DNA of 64,000 bases from Citricoccus sp. SGAir0253. GTDB taxonomy: Bacteria > Actinomycetota > Actinomycetes > Actinomycetales > Micrococcaceae. Positions 18,094 to 27,626 of the stretch are shown here, in pieces. The number at the start of each line of letters is the position of its first letter. Position 1 is the stretch's first letter. Where the stretch lies: NCBI RefSeq assembly GCF_005877055.1, contig NZ_CP039424.1, positions 1,612,001-1,676,000 on the forward strand, written 5' to 3'. Both the position numbers and the translations under genes were made by a program. The notes beneath the pieces were generated by a model, which saw only the letters and a program-made list of their open reading frames with translations, ran no database searches and was not told where the DNA came from.

Positions 18094-19268
18094 GGCTGCT
18101 CCCTACCCAGCTCATCTGCCGCTGGGAAGAACGCCTCGGGGCGGTCGTCCCGGAGTTGTTGAAGTCGTCGACGACCAGTGCGTTCCGAGATGCGAAACTG
18201 CTCAGCCAGCATCGCCGCGCTGACCTTGACGCCCTCGGCGGCTTTGGCGGCGACGAACTCGGCCACTTCGTCTAGGGCTGACCCTGACTTACGGTTGGTG
18301 ACCGACGAGCCGGACCGTCCGGACTCCACTACAGGCGAGTGGCGCTGCTTCGGCGTTTCCGGTGGTGGCGCCTCTAGGCTTGGCCGGTTCGTTGAGATCC
18401 CCGGCTGCGATACGCCGGGGGAGTGCGGGGTACTTAGCGGCTGGATGCTTTGTTGAACCTCACGATCACGGTCGGCTTGGAGCTTGGCCACGGCTGTCCG
18501 ATGTCTTTCCTGGTCCAGCTCGGCCGCCTGTTGGGCCATCGCGCGCGCCCGGGATACTTCGCGTGCTTGCTGCTCACGGGCGAACTCCAGGTGCGCCAAT
18601 TGCCGTTCGTGCTCAGCGCGGTCCTGCTCCATCCGAGCTGACTTCCGCAGATCGTTTCGTCGGGACTCAGGGTTCTCGACCGCTACCCGTGATAGCTGCT
18701 CCGTGGCCACAAAGATCGCTACGGGAACCATCCCGGCGACGACTGCGCCCACAACGCCTTGCCAGCGCTGGTCGTGGTTTTGGGCATATGACCATGCATG
18801 GGCCGCATTAGCGAAAACCGATAGCGCTGTGAATGTACCCAGTGCCGCCCAGGACGCCAGCGTCCGTTCTCCTCGAGCCTTGTGCACCAGCACCGACGCG
18901 GCGTACACCAATATGGCCAGATCAATGAAGACCGGGACCGCCCACCACATGGACGGAGGCAACCCCAGCCAGCTAGCGACCTCGTACAGCGCCGTGAACG
19001 AGATCGCGAACGCCACCACCCCGGCCAGCACAACCCCACCCACGACTAGGCGGATAAAACGACCGTCATCTGGATCAATCCGACGGGAACCACGACGCCT
19101 GCGGTCACAACCTTGCCTATGAGCATGAGTCTCTGGGGTGTGGACATCAGACGCCCCTTCTACGTGACCATCGGACACAGACTCGGCATGTCGGGCTCCA
19201 TCCCCCTGCGCACCTGGGCATGTCGTGCCCCTCAAGATCTCGGCTCCGTCCGTGACTTCGTTCCTCAC
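18090..19268 (-). CDS. DUF2637 / SpdA-like membrane protein with C-terminal HTH
   Basis: 392 aa from GTG 19268, chosen because it overlaps the preceding stop by 4 nt (GTGA); a longer frame would overlap that gene by 100 nt. Four hydrophobic segments (roughly residues 70-190: VVGGVVLAGVVAFAISFTAL, WAVPVFIDLAILVYAASVLV, WAALGTFTALSVFANAAHAW, GAVVAGMVPVAIFVATEQL) match DUF2637, found in spread (Spd) proteins of Streptomyces plasmids. A charged coiled-coil-like stretch follows (about 200-265), then a C-terminal HTH (VSAAMLAEQFRISERTGRRRL). The role is probably intramycelial or intercellular spread or element maintenance. Confidence 0.75.
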   Translation of the reverse strand: MRNEVTDGAEILRGTTCPGAQGDGARHAESVSDGHVEGASDVHTPETHAHRQGCDRRRRGSRRIDPDDGRFIRLVVGGVVLAGVVAFAISFTALYEVASWLGLPPSMWWAVPVFIDLAILVYAASVLVHKARGERTLASWAALGTFTALSVFANAAHAWSYAQNHDQRWQGVVGAVVAGMVPVAIFVATEQLSRVAVENPESRRNDLRKSARMEQDRAEHERQLAHLEFAREQQAREVSRARAMAQQAAELDQERHRTAVAKLQADRDREVQQSIQPLSTPHSPGVSQPGISTNRPSLEAPPPETPKQRHSPVVESGRSGSSVTNRKSGSALDEVAEFVAAKAAEGVKVSAAMLAEQFRISERTGRRRLQQLRDDRPEAFFPAADELGREQP

Positions 19269-19774
19269 GACGCGTCCATCTGGTGCAACACGCGTTCCAG
19301 TTCGTCCCGGGCGTCTTGAAGATTGGCCTTGATCGCAGCCTCTGATCTTCCGCAGGAGATCCACTTACGTAGGGTCATGGCTACATGGCATAGAGTGCGC
19401 ACCCCGCGGGACACGTCGTAAGTGAGGTCGTGCAACCGCTCGTCGGGCACCCTTGACTTGCCTGTTAGCGGAGACACCAAGCCGGCCACCTGCGAGGCCA
19501 GCTTGATAGTCATTGGCAAGGCGGCCGATCCAGAGCCATGAAACTCCCGTAGAACACGCGCCGCCCTCTCGTTGCGTTGACCCGCACGTCCGGTCAAATT
19601 CAAGGGCTCAACACCGGCTTCTGAGGCTGGCCTATCTAAGGCGTCATAGATCTGCATGTGGTCCCTTGCCTGGTTGTTCGCCACGGCCCGCCCCGTCTCT
19701 TTCGGACTGGTACGGGGCTGGTCCGCTCGATCCAGACCTGTATCCGCTGCAGATAAATCGGTAGACTGAGACAC
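19265..19774 (-). CDS. Uncharacterised first gene of the element's right-end operon
   Basis: 169 aa from GTG 19774, with AGGAG 7 nt upstream. Soluble, helical C-terminal half: residues about 75-110 (LPMTIKLASQVAGLVSPL), then a Cys-containing segment (RTLCHVAMTLRKWISCGRSEAA) and a charged terminal helix (DARDELERVLHQMD). No domain recognised. It is the promoter-proximal gene of the overlapping trio running into the SpdA-like and winged-helix genes, a position often held by maintenance or transfer regulators. Base composition here and in the next two genes is less GC-rich than the chromosome, supporting foreign origin. Confidence 0.6.
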   Translation of the reverse strand: MSQSTDLSAADTGLDRADQPRTSPKETGRAVANNQARDHMQIYDALDRPASEAGVEPLNLTGRAGQRNERAARVLREFHGSGSAALPMTIKLASQVAGLVSPLTGKSRVPDERLHDLTYDVSRGVRTLCHVAMTLRKWISCGRSEAAIKANLQDARDELERVLHQMDAS

Positions 19775-19802
19775 GCGTTCACTCCTGCTTAGTGGATGCC
19801 AA

Positions 19803-19836
19803 GCCCCGGGATGTTGCCGCATCGCCGGGGTTTTTT
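19803..19836 (+). terminator. Rho-independent terminator just inside the element's right end
   Basis: CCCCGG-GATG (19804-19813) pairs with CATC-g-CCGGGG (19820-19830) around a TTGCCG loop, followed by TTTTTT (19831-19836). Oriented to stop plus-strand transcription. No plus-strand gene of the element lies upstream in this window, so it may block antisense transcripts heading into the comEC remnant. Confidence 0.7.
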
Positions 19837-19849
19837 CGTGCTATACCCC

Positions 19850-19864
19850 TAATAAAAGTTGAGC
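19850..19864. mobile_element. Right junction of the integrated conjugative element, within comEC
   Basis: AT-rich element DNA (cccctaataaaagtt) meets chromosomal comEC coding sequence at about 19,860/19,861. The comEC frame has a TAA at 19853-19855 immediately before the conserved SGANC codons, so homology to ComEC stops abruptly here. The left junction and any repeated core sequence lie outside the window. Confidence 0.7.
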
Positions 19865-21631
19865 GGGGCCAACTGCACGTTGCTCGCGGGGGCGGTGACC
19901 ATGGCCCTGCGCTCCCTGCGGGTCCGCCGCCCCGTGGTCCTGGGGGCGGTCCTCGGCGTGCTGCTGGTGTTCGTGGTCGTCGTGGGGCCGGAGCCGTCCG
20001 TGGTCCGGGCCGCCGTCATGGGCGGCATCGGCGCCTGGGCCGTGTTCTTCGGCCGGGGACGCCACGCCCTGCCCCTGCTGTGCGTGGCGGGGTGCGCCCT
20101 GCTCGCCTGGGAACCGGCCCTCGCCGCCGAGCCGGCGTTCCAGCTCTCCCTCGCCGCGACGGCCGGGATCGTGCTCGCGGCCCGTCCGGCGGAACAGTGG
20201 CTGGGCGCCGCGCTGGCCCGGTGGCTCCCCGCCCCGGTCGCCGGGACGATCGCCACTGCGCTCGCCGTCACGGTGTGTGCCCAGGTCGCGTGCCAGCCGC
20301 TCCTCGTGGGCCTGTCCGGCGGCGTGAGCCCGTACGCGGTGCCCGCGAACCTGCTGGCGGCGCCGCTCGTCCCGCTCATCACCGTCCCCGGCACGGCGGC
20401 GGCCCTGCTGGCGGTGCCGCTGCCCGCGCTGGCCGGCGCCGCCTACTGGGTCATCGGCTGGCCGGCGGCGGGGATCGGCTGGATCGCCACGGTCACCTCC
20501 CGGCTGCCCGGCGCCGCCCGCCCCTGGCCGGAGGGCGCCGTCGGCGCGGCCCTCGTGGTGCTGCACGTGCTCGCCGCCCTGTCCCTGCTCTGGCTGCTGC
20601 TGCGCTGGGAGCGGACCCGCCCGGCCCGCGTCCGCCGCCTGCCGGTGGACCGGGCGCGCCGGCGGCCGCCGGGGCGGCCCGCCCTGCGCTGGACGTTCGC
20701 GGCGGCCTGGACGCTGATCTGCGCCGCCGTCGGCAGCCAGCTGGCCCTGGTGGTGTCCCCGCCCGCCGGGCCGGTCCCGGCCGACTGGTCCCTCGCGGCC
20801 TGCGACGTGGGGCAGGGGGACATGCTCGTGCTCCGCAGCGGCCGGCGCGCCGCCGTCGTGGTGGACACCGGACCCGAGCCGGCGGCGGCCACGGACTGCC
20901 TGGGGCACCTCGGGGTGGACACGGTCGAGCTGCTCGTCCTCTCGCACCTGCACCGGGACCACGCCGGGGCCGCCGGAGCGGTGGTCGGCTGCTGCGCGCC
21001 GCGCGAGATCCTGTACTCCTCGGCCGGGCCGGGGCGCCCCGGCGGCGGCCCCGGCGGCGGCCCCGGTGGTGACCCCGACGGTGGCCCCGACGGCGATGAG
21101 GGCGGATCGGCGGAACTGCCCGCCGCGGCCCGGCGGGCGGAGGCGGGGGAGTCGGGCTCGGCGGGCGCGCCCGGCTCGGCGTGGGGCGTCGACTGGACGG
21201 TGCTCGCGGCGGACCCCGCGGCGGGCAGCGAGAACGATGCGTCGCTGCAGCTGCTGGCCTCCGTCGGCACCCCGGACGGCCGGTACACCGTGCTGCTCAC
21301 CGGGGACCAGGAGCAGGAGTCCACGGCCGCCCTGCTGCGCCGCGGGGCCTACCCGGACCGGGTGGACGTGCTCAAGGTGGCCCACCACGGTGCGCGCAAC
21401 GGCGGCACGGAGATCATCCGGGCGGTGGAGCCGGCCGTCGGGGTCGTGTCCGTGGGACGGGACAACGGCTACGGCCACCCGCACCCCTCCGTGGTGCAGG
21501 AGCTCGCCCGGCACGCGACCGTGGTCCGCACGGACCTGCACGGCACCACGGTGCTGTCCCTGCGGGCCGGGGAGCTGGTCCCCACCCTCACCGGCCGGTC
21601 GGTCGCGGACGTGCCGGCCCCGATAGGATGA
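19859..21631 (+). CDS. comEC: ComEC/Rec2 DNA-uptake channel, 5'-truncated by element insertion
   Basis: 590 codons remain. The remnant begins at TTG-SGANC, the conserved start of the ComEC competence (channel) domain, so the N-terminal membrane helices and OB-like domain are missing; intact actinobacterial ComEC proteins are roughly 750-850 aa. Several membrane helices follow, then a C-terminal metallo-beta-lactamase domain: DVGQGDMLVLRSG, VVDTGPE and the metal motif SHLHRDHAG, with AHHGARNGG and GHPHPSV near the end. The intact protein would translocate single-stranded DNA across the membrane. TTG at 19859 could start a product, but no RBS is seen, so it is probably a pseudogene while the element is integrated. 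Confidence 0.9.
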   Translation: MSGANCTLLAGAVTMALRSLRVRRPVVLGAVLGVLLVFVVVVGPEPSVVRAAVMGGIGAWAVFFGRGRHALPLLCVAGCALLAWEPALAAEPAFQLSLAATAGIVLAARPAEQWLGAALARWLPAPVAGTIATALAVTVCAQVACQPLLVGLSGGVSPYAVPANLLAAPLVPLITVPGTAAALLAVPLPALAGAAYWVIGWPAAGIGWIATVTSRLPGAARPWPEGAVGAALVVLHVLAALSLLWLLLRWERTRPARVRRLPVDRARRRPPGRPALRWTFAAAWTLICAAVGSQLALVVSPPAGPVPADWSLAACDVGQGDMLVLRSGRRAAVVVDTGPEPAAATDCLGHLGVDTVELLVLSHLHRDHAGAAGAVVGCCAPREILYSSAGPGRPGGGPGGGPGGDPDGGPDGDEGGSAELPAAARRAEAGESGSAGAPGSAWGVDWTVLAADPAAGSENDASLQLLASVGTPDGRYTVLLTGDQEQESTAALLRRGAYPDRVDVLKVAHHGARNGGTEIIRAVEPAVGVVSVGRDNGYGHPHPSVVQELARHATVVRTDLHGTTVLSLRAGELVPTLTGRSVADVPAPIG

Positions 21632-22641
21632 GGTCCATGCCCGCTCCCAGCCGATCCCGTCGCCCGAAGAGTCCCGGGGCGGACTGGCGCACCGTCGAGC
21701 CGGCCCCGCTCATGCTGCTGAGGGGGCCCGAGGACTTCATCGCCGCACGGGTCACCGACCGCGTCCGGACCATGCTGCGCGAGCGCGACCCCGGGCTCGA
21801 GGTGCACCGGATCGGGGCGGCGGACTACCCGGCGGGCCAGCTGGCGATGCTGGCCAGCCCCTCGCTCTTCGGCGAGGCGAAGATCGTCCTGGCCGAGGGC
21901 CTGCAGGACATGAACGAGGCCTTCCTGGCGGACTGCCTCGAGTACGTGGCCGCCCCGGCCGAGGACGTCACCCTGCTGTTGCGCCACACCGGCGGCAACC
22001 GCGGCAAGAAGCTGCTCGACGCCGTCGTCGCGGCGGGCGTCCAGGTGGAGTGCCAGCCCATCAAGTCGGACGCCGAGAAGGCGGAGTTCGTCGCCGGGGA
22101 GTTCCGCTCCCGCCGGCGCTCGATCGACCCCGAGGCGGTCCGCGCGCTCATCGACGCCACGGGCGGTTCGCTCACCGACCTCGCCGCTGCGTGCCAGCAG
22201 CTCCTCTCGGACACGGAGGGCACGGTCACCGCCGAGGTCGTGGACCGGTACTACGGCGGGCGCGTGGAGGCCACCGCGTTCAAGGTGGCCGACGCCGCGA
22301 TCGAGGGCCGGGCCGGACAGGCCGCCGCCCTGCTGCGCCACGCCCTCGCCACGGGGGTCTCCGCCCCGGCCATCACCGGCGCCCTCGCGATGAAGACCCG
22401 GCAGGTGGCGCGCATCGTGGACGCCCGGATCTCCCAGGGGCAGGTCGCCCAGACGCTGGGGATGGCGCCGTGGCAGGCCAAGCGGGTGGCCGAGACCGTC
22501 CGGTTCTGGAATCCGGCCACGATCGCCGCGGCCATCGAGTGGGTGGCCCAGGCCGACGCCGAGGCCAAGGGCCTGGCCAAGGACGCCGACTACGCCGTCG
22601 AGCGCGTCGTGACGCGCATCGCCCTCACCGCCCGCCGCTGA
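21628..22641 (+). CDS. holA: DNA polymerase III delta subunit (clamp loader)
   Basis: 337 aa. PLMLLRGPEDFIAARVTDRV at the N-terminus, LLLRHTGGNRGKKLLDAV in the middle and the C-terminal collar region (LRHALATGVSAPAITGALA) match actinobacterial HolA. It opens the beta clamp within the clamp loader during chromosome replication. ATG 21628 overlaps the comEC stop (ATGA); an alternative ATG lies 9 nt on. comEC-holA adjacency is standard in actinobacteria. Element insertion removes the native comEC promoter, so holA probably depends on an internal promoter. Confidence 0.93.
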   Translation: MRSMPAPSRSRRPKSPGADWRTVEPAPLMLLRGPEDFIAARVTDRVRTMLRERDPGLEVHRIGAADYPAGQLAMLASPSLFGEAKIVLAEGLQDMNEAFLADCLEYVAAPAEDVTLLLRHTGGNRGKKLLDAVVAAGVQVECQPIKSDAEKAEFVAGEFRSRRRSIDPEAVRALIDATGGSLTDLAAACQQLLSDTEGTVTAEVVDRYYGGRVEATAFKVADAAIEGRAGQAAALLRHALATGVSAPAITGALAMKTRQVARIVDARISQGQVAQTLGMAPWQAKRVAETVRFWNPATIAAAIEWVAQADAEAKGLAKDADYAVERVVTRIALTARR

Positions 22642-22722
22642 GCCGGCGGCCGTCCCGACCTGCCAGATCGGCCGGGGCGGGGCGGTGCCGCCCGGACCGG
22701 CCGGGGCCTCCCTGACGACGAC

Positions 22723-22752
22723 GAGGCCCCCGTCCTGCTGGACGGGGGCCTC
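22723..22752. terminator. Bidirectional hairpin between holA and rpsT
   Basis: Perfect 13-bp stem GAGGCCCCCGTCC (22723-22735) and GGACGGGGGCCTC (22740-22752) with loop TGCT, between two converging genes. There is no long T-run, as is usual in high-GC actinobacteria. Confidence 0.75.
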
Positions 22753-22819
22753 GGTCCCGATGCTCCGATCGGGGGGACCGGCGCGGCGGTGGCCGGCTCG
22801 GTCAGGGTCGACCGGTCGC

Positions 22820-23086
22820 TCAGGCGCCGATCTTGTTGACGCGCTTGGCGATGCCGGACTTGCGGTTGGCAGCCTGGTTCTTGTGGATGACGCCCTTGCT
22901 GACGGCCTTGTCCAGCTTCTTGCTGGCCAGGGCGACGGCGGAGGTGGCGGCGGCCTGGTCGCCGGCGGCGACGGCCTTGTCCACGGCGCGGATCACGGTG
23001 CGCAGCTCGGACTTCACGGCGACGTTGCGCTGGCGAGCCTTCTCGTTGGTGAGGATGCGCTTCTTCTGGGACTTGATGTTGGCCAC
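22820..23086 (-). CDS. rpsT: 30S ribosomal protein S20
   Basis: 88 aa, the family length. [21 protein letters not shown] at the N-terminus and [20 protein letters not shown] at the C-terminus are diagnostic. It binds 16S rRNA early in small-subunit assembly. The start is GTG at 23086, preceded by AGAAAGA; a non-ATG start is also known for E. coli rpsT, where it aids autoregulation. Converges on holA. Confidence 0.97.
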   Translation of the reverse strand: MANIKSQKKRILTNEKARQRNVAVKSELRTVIRAVDKAVAAGDQAAATSAVALASKKLDKAVSKGVIHKNQAANRKSGIAKRVNKIGA

Positions 23087-23225
23087 GTAGGAGTCTTTCT
23101 GTTGCTGCTGACTTTGGTCGGTGAGGGAATTTCCCGGATCCGGCGACTGAGCGGCGTGGGGATACCGTGGTAAGCCGTTCCGGGAGTGCCCGTCGACCTG
23201 CGCGGACACACAGCTGGTTAGTCTA

Positions 23226-23780
23226 TCACGCCCAGCCGTGGCGGTCCCGGAGCGCGCGGCGCACCCGGTCGAACGTGCCGGGTGCGAGCACGGCGCCCTC
23301 GCGGCGCACGTCCCGGGGGTCGACCCGGACGACCCGGTCCAGCCGCACCTCGGAGGCACGGCCGCGAGCGTCCCACGCGCCGGTGCCCACGTCGAGGTAC
23401 TCCTCGTCCCGCCGCCCGCCGCCGTGGTGGTCGCGGCTGGTGAGCTGCAGGGCGAGCAGGTGACGGCCGTCGCGGCCGACCACGAGCACCGGCCGGTCCT
23501 TGCCGCGGCCGTCGAGCTCCTCGAAGGGCACCCACGTCCAGACGACCTCACCCGGTCCGGCCTCGGGTCCGGGCACCGGGTCGTACTCCACGCGGGCCCG
23601 CCCGTGGAAGTCGCCCGGGTAGGGGGCGGCCGTCCCGCTCCCGGGAGGGCGGCCGGGACGCCGGGCCGGGGCGGCCCCGTCCCGGCCGCGGGAGCCGGGG
23701 GAGGGCGCGCGCCGCAGCTCCCGGACGAGCCCGGCGACCCGGCGGGCGGCGGCGAGCAGTCGGTGCAGGTCCATGGCCAT
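23226..23780 (-). CDS. PemK/MazF-family protein without a partner antitoxin
   Basis: 184 aa. After a basic, low-complexity N-terminus, residues about 75-180 show the PemK/MazF barrel pattern: [24 protein letters not shown] and [12 protein letters not shown], then [20 protein letters not shown]. No small antitoxin gene lies beside it, and related stand-alone proteins are part of the actinobacterial core neighbourhood of lepA. Toxicity is therefore uncertain; it may be a housekeeping RNA-binding member. Confidence 0.75.
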   Translation of the reverse strand: MAMDLHRLLAAARRVAGLVRELRRAPSPGSRGRDGAAPARRPGRPPGSGTAAPYPGDFHGRARVEYDPVPGPEAGPGEVVWTWVPFEELDGRGKDRPVLVVGRDGRHLLALQLTSRDHHGGGRRDEEYLDVGTGAWDARGRASEVRLDRVVRVDPRDVRREGAVLAPGTFDRVRRALRDRHGWA

Positions 23781-23918
23781 GGGGCGAACCTACCAACGCG
23801 GGGGGACCGCGGCGCGACCGCGGCGGTAAGCCGCGGGGGAAACGTGGAAGAATGGAGCACCAGTCCTCCCGGGCGCCGTCCATGCTGCCCGGATCCCACC
23901 AGTCGAAGGAAGATGCCC

Positions 23919-25778
23919 GTGCCGCCCATGGCGATCAACGCCCCGGCGCCCGCCGCCACCGATCCCGCCGTGATCCGCAACTTCTGCATCATCGCTCACA
24001 TCGACCACGGCAAGTCGACGCTGGCCGACCGCATGCTGCAGTCCACCGGCGTGGTCCAGCCGCGGGACATGAAGGCCCAGTACCTCGACCGGATGGACAT
24101 CGAGCGCGAGCGCGGGATCACCATCAAGTCGCAGGCCGTGCGCATGCCGTGGAACGTGGCCGGCACCGACTACGCGCTGAACATGATCGACACCCCGGGG
24201 CACGTGGACTTCACCTACGAGGTCTCCCGCTCCCTCGCCGCCTGCGAGGGCGCGATCCTGCTGGTGGACGCCGCGCAGGGCATCGAGGCGCAGACCCTGG
24301 CCAACCTGTACCTGGCCATGGAGAACGACCTGACGATCATCCCGGCGCTGAACAAGATCGACCTGCCCTCGGCGGACCCGGACCGGTACGCCGCGGAGAT
24401 CGCCGGGCTGATCGGCTGCGAGCCCGAGGACATCCTCCGGGTCTCCGGCAAGACGGGCGTCGGCGTGGAGGACCTGCTGGACCGGGTCGTGGAGTCGATC
24501 CCCGCGCCCGTGGGCGTCGCCGACGCCCCCGCCCGCGCCATGATCTTCGACTCCGTCTACGACACCTACCGCGGCGTCGTGACCTACGTGCGCGTGGTGG
24601 ACGGCAAGCTCTCCCCGCGCGAGAAGATCACCATGATGTCCACCGGCGCCACGCACGAGCTGCTGGAGATCGGCGTGTCCTCCCCGGAGCCGATCCCCTC
24701 CAAGGGCCTGTCCGTGGGCGAGGTGGGCTACCTGATCACGGGCGTGAAGGACGTGCGCCAGTCCAAGGTGGGCGACACCGTGACGGGGGCGGCCAACCCG
24801 GCCACCGAGCAGATCGGCGGCTACGAGGACCCCAAGCCGATGGTGTTCTCCGGGCTGTACCCGATCGACGGCTCGGACTACCCCGTGCTGCGCGACGCCC
24901 TGGACAAGCTCAAGCTCAACGACGCCGCGCTCGTGTACGAGCCGGAGACCTCCGTGGCGCTGGGCTTCGGGTTCCGCGTGGGCTTCCTGGGCCTGCTGCA
25001 CCTGGAGATCATCCGCGAGCGGCTCGAGCGCGAGTTCAACCTGGACCTGATCTCGACCGCCCCGAACGTGGTCTACGAGGTCACCCGCGAGGACGGCACG
25101 CAGGTCACGGTGACCAACCCGTCCGAGTTCCCCGAGGGCAAGATCCGCGAGGTCCGGGAGCCGATGGCCTCGGCGACCATCATCGTGCCGGCGGAGTTCA
25201 TCGGCGCCGTCATGGAGCTGTGCCAGGGCAAGCGCGGCCAGCTCAAGGGCATGGACTACCTCTCGGAGGAGCGCGTGGAGATCCGCTACTGGATCCCGCT
25301 GGCCGAGATCGTCTTCGACTTCTTCGACCTGCTCAAGTCCCGCACCAAGGGCTACGCCTCCCTGGACTGGAAGGCCGACGGCGACCAGGTCGCCGACCTG
25401 GTCAAGGTGGACATCCTGTTGCAGGGCGAGACGGTGGACGCGTTCAGCTCCATCACGCACAAGGACAACGCCTACTCCTACGGCGTCATGATGACCTCCA
25501 AGCTCAAGGAGCTCATCCCGCGCCAGCAGTACGAGGTGCCGATCCAGGCCGCGATCGGCTCGCGCGTGATCGCCCGCGAGAACATCCGGGCGATCCGCAA
25601 GGACGTGCTCTCCAAGTGCTACGGCGGCGACATCTCCCGCAAGCGCAAGCTGCTCGAGAAGCAGAAGGAGGGCAAGAAGCGCATGAAGATGGTCGGCCGG
25701 GTGGAGGTCCCGCAGGAGGCCTTCATCGCCGCGCTGTCCTCGGACGGTGCCGGCTCCGAGTCCGGCGCCAAGAAGTAG
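23919..25778 (+). CDS. lepA: Elongation factor 4 (back-translocating GTPase LepA)
   Basis: 619 aa. GTPase G1 AHIDHGKST (about residue 25), G2/G3 RERGITIK and DTPGHVDF, G4 NKID, and the LepA-specific C-terminal domain ([40 protein letters not shown]). It acts on stalled or mistranslocated ribosomes. Start GTG 23919 is chosen for spacing from GAAGGAAG; ATG 23913 overlaps that RBS and ATG 23928 is also possible. Confidence 0.97.
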   Translation: MPPMAINAPAPAATDPAVIRNFCIIAHIDHGKSTLADRMLQSTGVVQPRDMKAQYLDRMDIERERGITIKSQAVRMPWNVAGTDYALNMIDTPGHVDFTYEVSRSLAACEGAILLVDAAQGIEAQTLANLYLAMENDLTIIPALNKIDLPSADPDRYAAEIAGLIGCEPEDILRVSGKTGVGVEDLLDRVVESIPAPVGVADAPARAMIFDSVYDTYRGVVTYVRVVDGKLSPREKITMMSTGATHELLEIGVSSPEPIPSKGLSVGEVGYLITGVKDVRQSKVGDTVTGAANPATEQIGGYEDPKPMVFSGLYPIDGSDYPVLRDALDKLKLNDAALVYEPETSVALGFGFRVGFLGLLHLEIIRERLEREFNLDLISTAPNVVYEVTREDGTQVTVTNPSEFPEGKIREVREPMASATIIVPAEFIGAVMELCQGKRGQLKGMDYLSEERVEIRYWIPLAEIVFDFFDLLKSRTKGYASLDWKADGDQVADLVKVDILLQGETVDAFSSITHKDNAYSYGVMMTSKLKELIPRQQYEVPIQAAIGSRVIARENIRAIRKDVLSKCYGGDISRKRKLLEKQKEGKKRMKMVGRVEVPQEAFIAALSSDGAGSESGAKK

Positions 25779-25795
25779 CGCCGGGACCGGCCCGC

Positions 25796-27076
25796 GTGCC
25801 CTCCGTCCTCCCCCTCGGGGACCCCGCGCCCGACGACGGCCGGCTGCCCGGCCACGCCGCCCGCCTCGTGCGCGAGGCGGCGGCCGCCGGCGCCCCGCGG
25901 ACGTTCAGCCTCTACGTCCACGTGCCGTTCTGCGACGTGCGCTGCGGCTACTGCGACTTCAACACCTACACCGCCCAGGACCTGGGACCGGGGGCGTCGC
26001 GGTCCAGCTATGCGGCCACCGTGGCCGGTGAGCTGGACTTCGCCGCCGGTGCGCTGGCGGCCTCCGGCCTGCCGCCCCGCCGCCTGGAGACGGTGTTCTT
26101 CGGCGGCGGCACGCCCACGCTGCTGCCGGCCGCCGACCTCGTGGGCATCCTGGCCCGCGCGCGGGAGCTGTTCGGGATCGCGCCCGGCGCCGAGGTGACC
26201 ACGGAGGCCAACCCGGACTCCGTCACCGCGGACTCGCTCGCGGAGCTGGCCGCCGGGGGGTTCACGCGGGTGTCCTTCGGGATGCAGTCCGCCGTGCCGC
26301 ACGTGCTGGCCACGCTGGACCGGACGCACCGCCCGGAGAACGTCCCGGCCGCCGTCGGCTGGGCCCGGGACGCGGGGCTGGAGGTCTCCCTGGACCTCAT
26401 CTACGGCACGCCGGGGGAGTCGCTGGAGGACTGGCGCACCACGGTGGAGGCCGCGCTGGCGCTGCGCCCGGACCACGTCTCGGCGTACTCGCTCATCGTC
26501 GAGGAGGGCACCCGCTTCGGGGCCTCGGTCAAGCGCGGCGTGCAGCCGGACGTGGACCCGGACGACCAGGCGGACAAGTACCTGCTCGCCGAGGAGCTGC
26601 TCTCCGCGGCCGGCTACCGCTGGTACGAGATCTCCAACTGGGCCCTGGACCCGGAGGGCACGGGCGTCCACCGGGCCCGGCACAACATGGCCTACTGGCG
26701 GGACCAGGATTGGTGGGGCGCCGGCCCGGGGGCACACTCGCACGTGGGCGGCGTGCGCTTCTGGAACGCCAAGCACCCCGCCGCCTACGCCCAGCGCCTG
26801 GCGACCGGCGTCTCCCCGTCCGTGGGCCGGGAGGAGCCCGACGCCGAGGCGCGGTTCCTCGAGCGGGTCATGCTGGGCGTGCGGCTGGCCGAGGGGCTGG
26901 AGGCGTCCGTGCTGGACACGGCCCCGGACGGCGGGGCGGCGGCGCGTCGGGAGATCGCGGCGATGATCGCCGAAGGGCTGCTGGACGGGAGGGCGGCGCT
27001 GGCCGGGCGGGTGGTGCCCACGCTGCGCGGCCGCCTGCTGGACGACGCGATCGTGCGGCGGCTGGCCGGGTTCTGA
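25796..27076 (+). CDS. hemW: Radical SAM haem chaperone HemW
   Basis: 426 aa from GTG 25796, 17 nt after lepA. VHVPFCDVRCGYCDFNTYT contains the CxxxCxxC cluster motif plus the extra Cys-Asp typical of HemW/HemN; VFFGGGTPTLLP and SLDLIYGTPGES are family motifs. It resembles coproporphyrinogen dehydrogenase but lacks its features; known HemW proteins insert haem into respiratory enzymes, fitting a genome with the cytochrome genes seen further right. Confidence 0.93.
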   Translation: MPSVLPLGDPAPDDGRLPGHAARLVREAAAAGAPRTFSLYVHVPFCDVRCGYCDFNTYTAQDLGPGASRSSYAATVAGELDFAAGALAASGLPPRRLETVFFGGGTPTLLPAADLVGILARARELFGIAPGAEVTTEANPDSVTADSLAELAAGGFTRVSFGMQSAVPHVLATLDRTHRPENVPAAVGWARDAGLEVSLDLIYGTPGESLEDWRTTVEAALALRPDHVSAYSLIVEEGTRFGASVKRGVQPDVDPDDQADKYLLAEELLSAAGYRWYEISNWALDPEGTGVHRARHNMAYWRDQDWWGAGPGAHSHVGGVRFWNAKHPAAYAQRLATGVSPSVGREEPDAEARFLERVMLGVRLAEGLEASVLDTAPDGGAAARREIAAMIAEGLLDGRAALAGRVVPTLRGRLLDDAIVRRLAGF

Positions 27077-27112
27077 GCCCCCGGGCGCCCGGCCCCGCAC
27101 GGACCGCGGCGC

Positions 27113-27586
27113 CTACTGGATGAGGCGCAGGTTCAGTGGGTAGCGGTACGGCCGGCCCTTGTTGCAGTGGATGCCGGCGGCCACGCCGGAGATCGTCATG
27201 AACAGCCAGATGAGCATCGCGATGATGCCGAAGATGCCGCCGACCACGGGGATCAGCGCCAGCAGGTTCGCCACGATCGCCAGCACCGTGGGCGGCAGCG
27301 TGAAGTTCAGCGCCTCCTTGGCCTCCTGGGCGGTGAACGGGCCGCGGTGGCGGAAGACGAGGTAGATCGCCAGCGAGGGCACGAAGCCGAGGATGCCGCC
27401 GAAGTGGGCCAGGGTGGCCCACTGCCGGTCCTCGGCGGGCGTCAGCGGCTCGGCCTGGGCCGGGGAGCCCTGCAGCTGCTGGTCGCGCCGGGGCGCGGCG
27501 CTCGGGCGCGGGCCGCGCGGTCCGCTGGGCTGCTGCTGTGACACGTCCTGCTGCCTCTCGGTCTCGGTACTGCCGGGGTACTGCAC
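27113..27586 (-). CDS. DUF4870-family membrane protein
   Basis: 157 aa. A Gln/Pro-rich cytoplasmic N-terminus (about 50 residues) precedes DRQWATLAHFGGILGFVPSL, the DUF4870 signature, and three or four membrane helices (VLAIVANLLALIPVVGGIFGI, IAMLIWLFMTISGVAAG). It ends with the family's KGRPYRYPLNLRLIQ tail. Function unknown; often linked to envelope stress in Gram-positives. Confidence 0.85.
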   Translation of the reverse strand: MQYPGSTETERQQDVSQQQPSGPRGPRPSAAPRRDQQLQGSPAQAEPLTPAEDRQWATLAHFGGILGFVPSLAIYLVFRHRGPFTAQEAKEALNFTLPPTVLAIVANLLALIPVVGGIFGIIAMLIWLFMTISGVAAGIHCNKGRPYRYPLNLRLIQ

Positions 27587-27626
27587 GGGGCGCTGCTCGC
27601 TGCTCCGTCCGCCAGTCTACGCGGAC

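Noticed and set aside
23226-23780. A complete toxin-antitoxin pair beside lepA
   Set aside because: Only a PemK/MazF-like frame is present; neither flank holds a small antitoxin gene.
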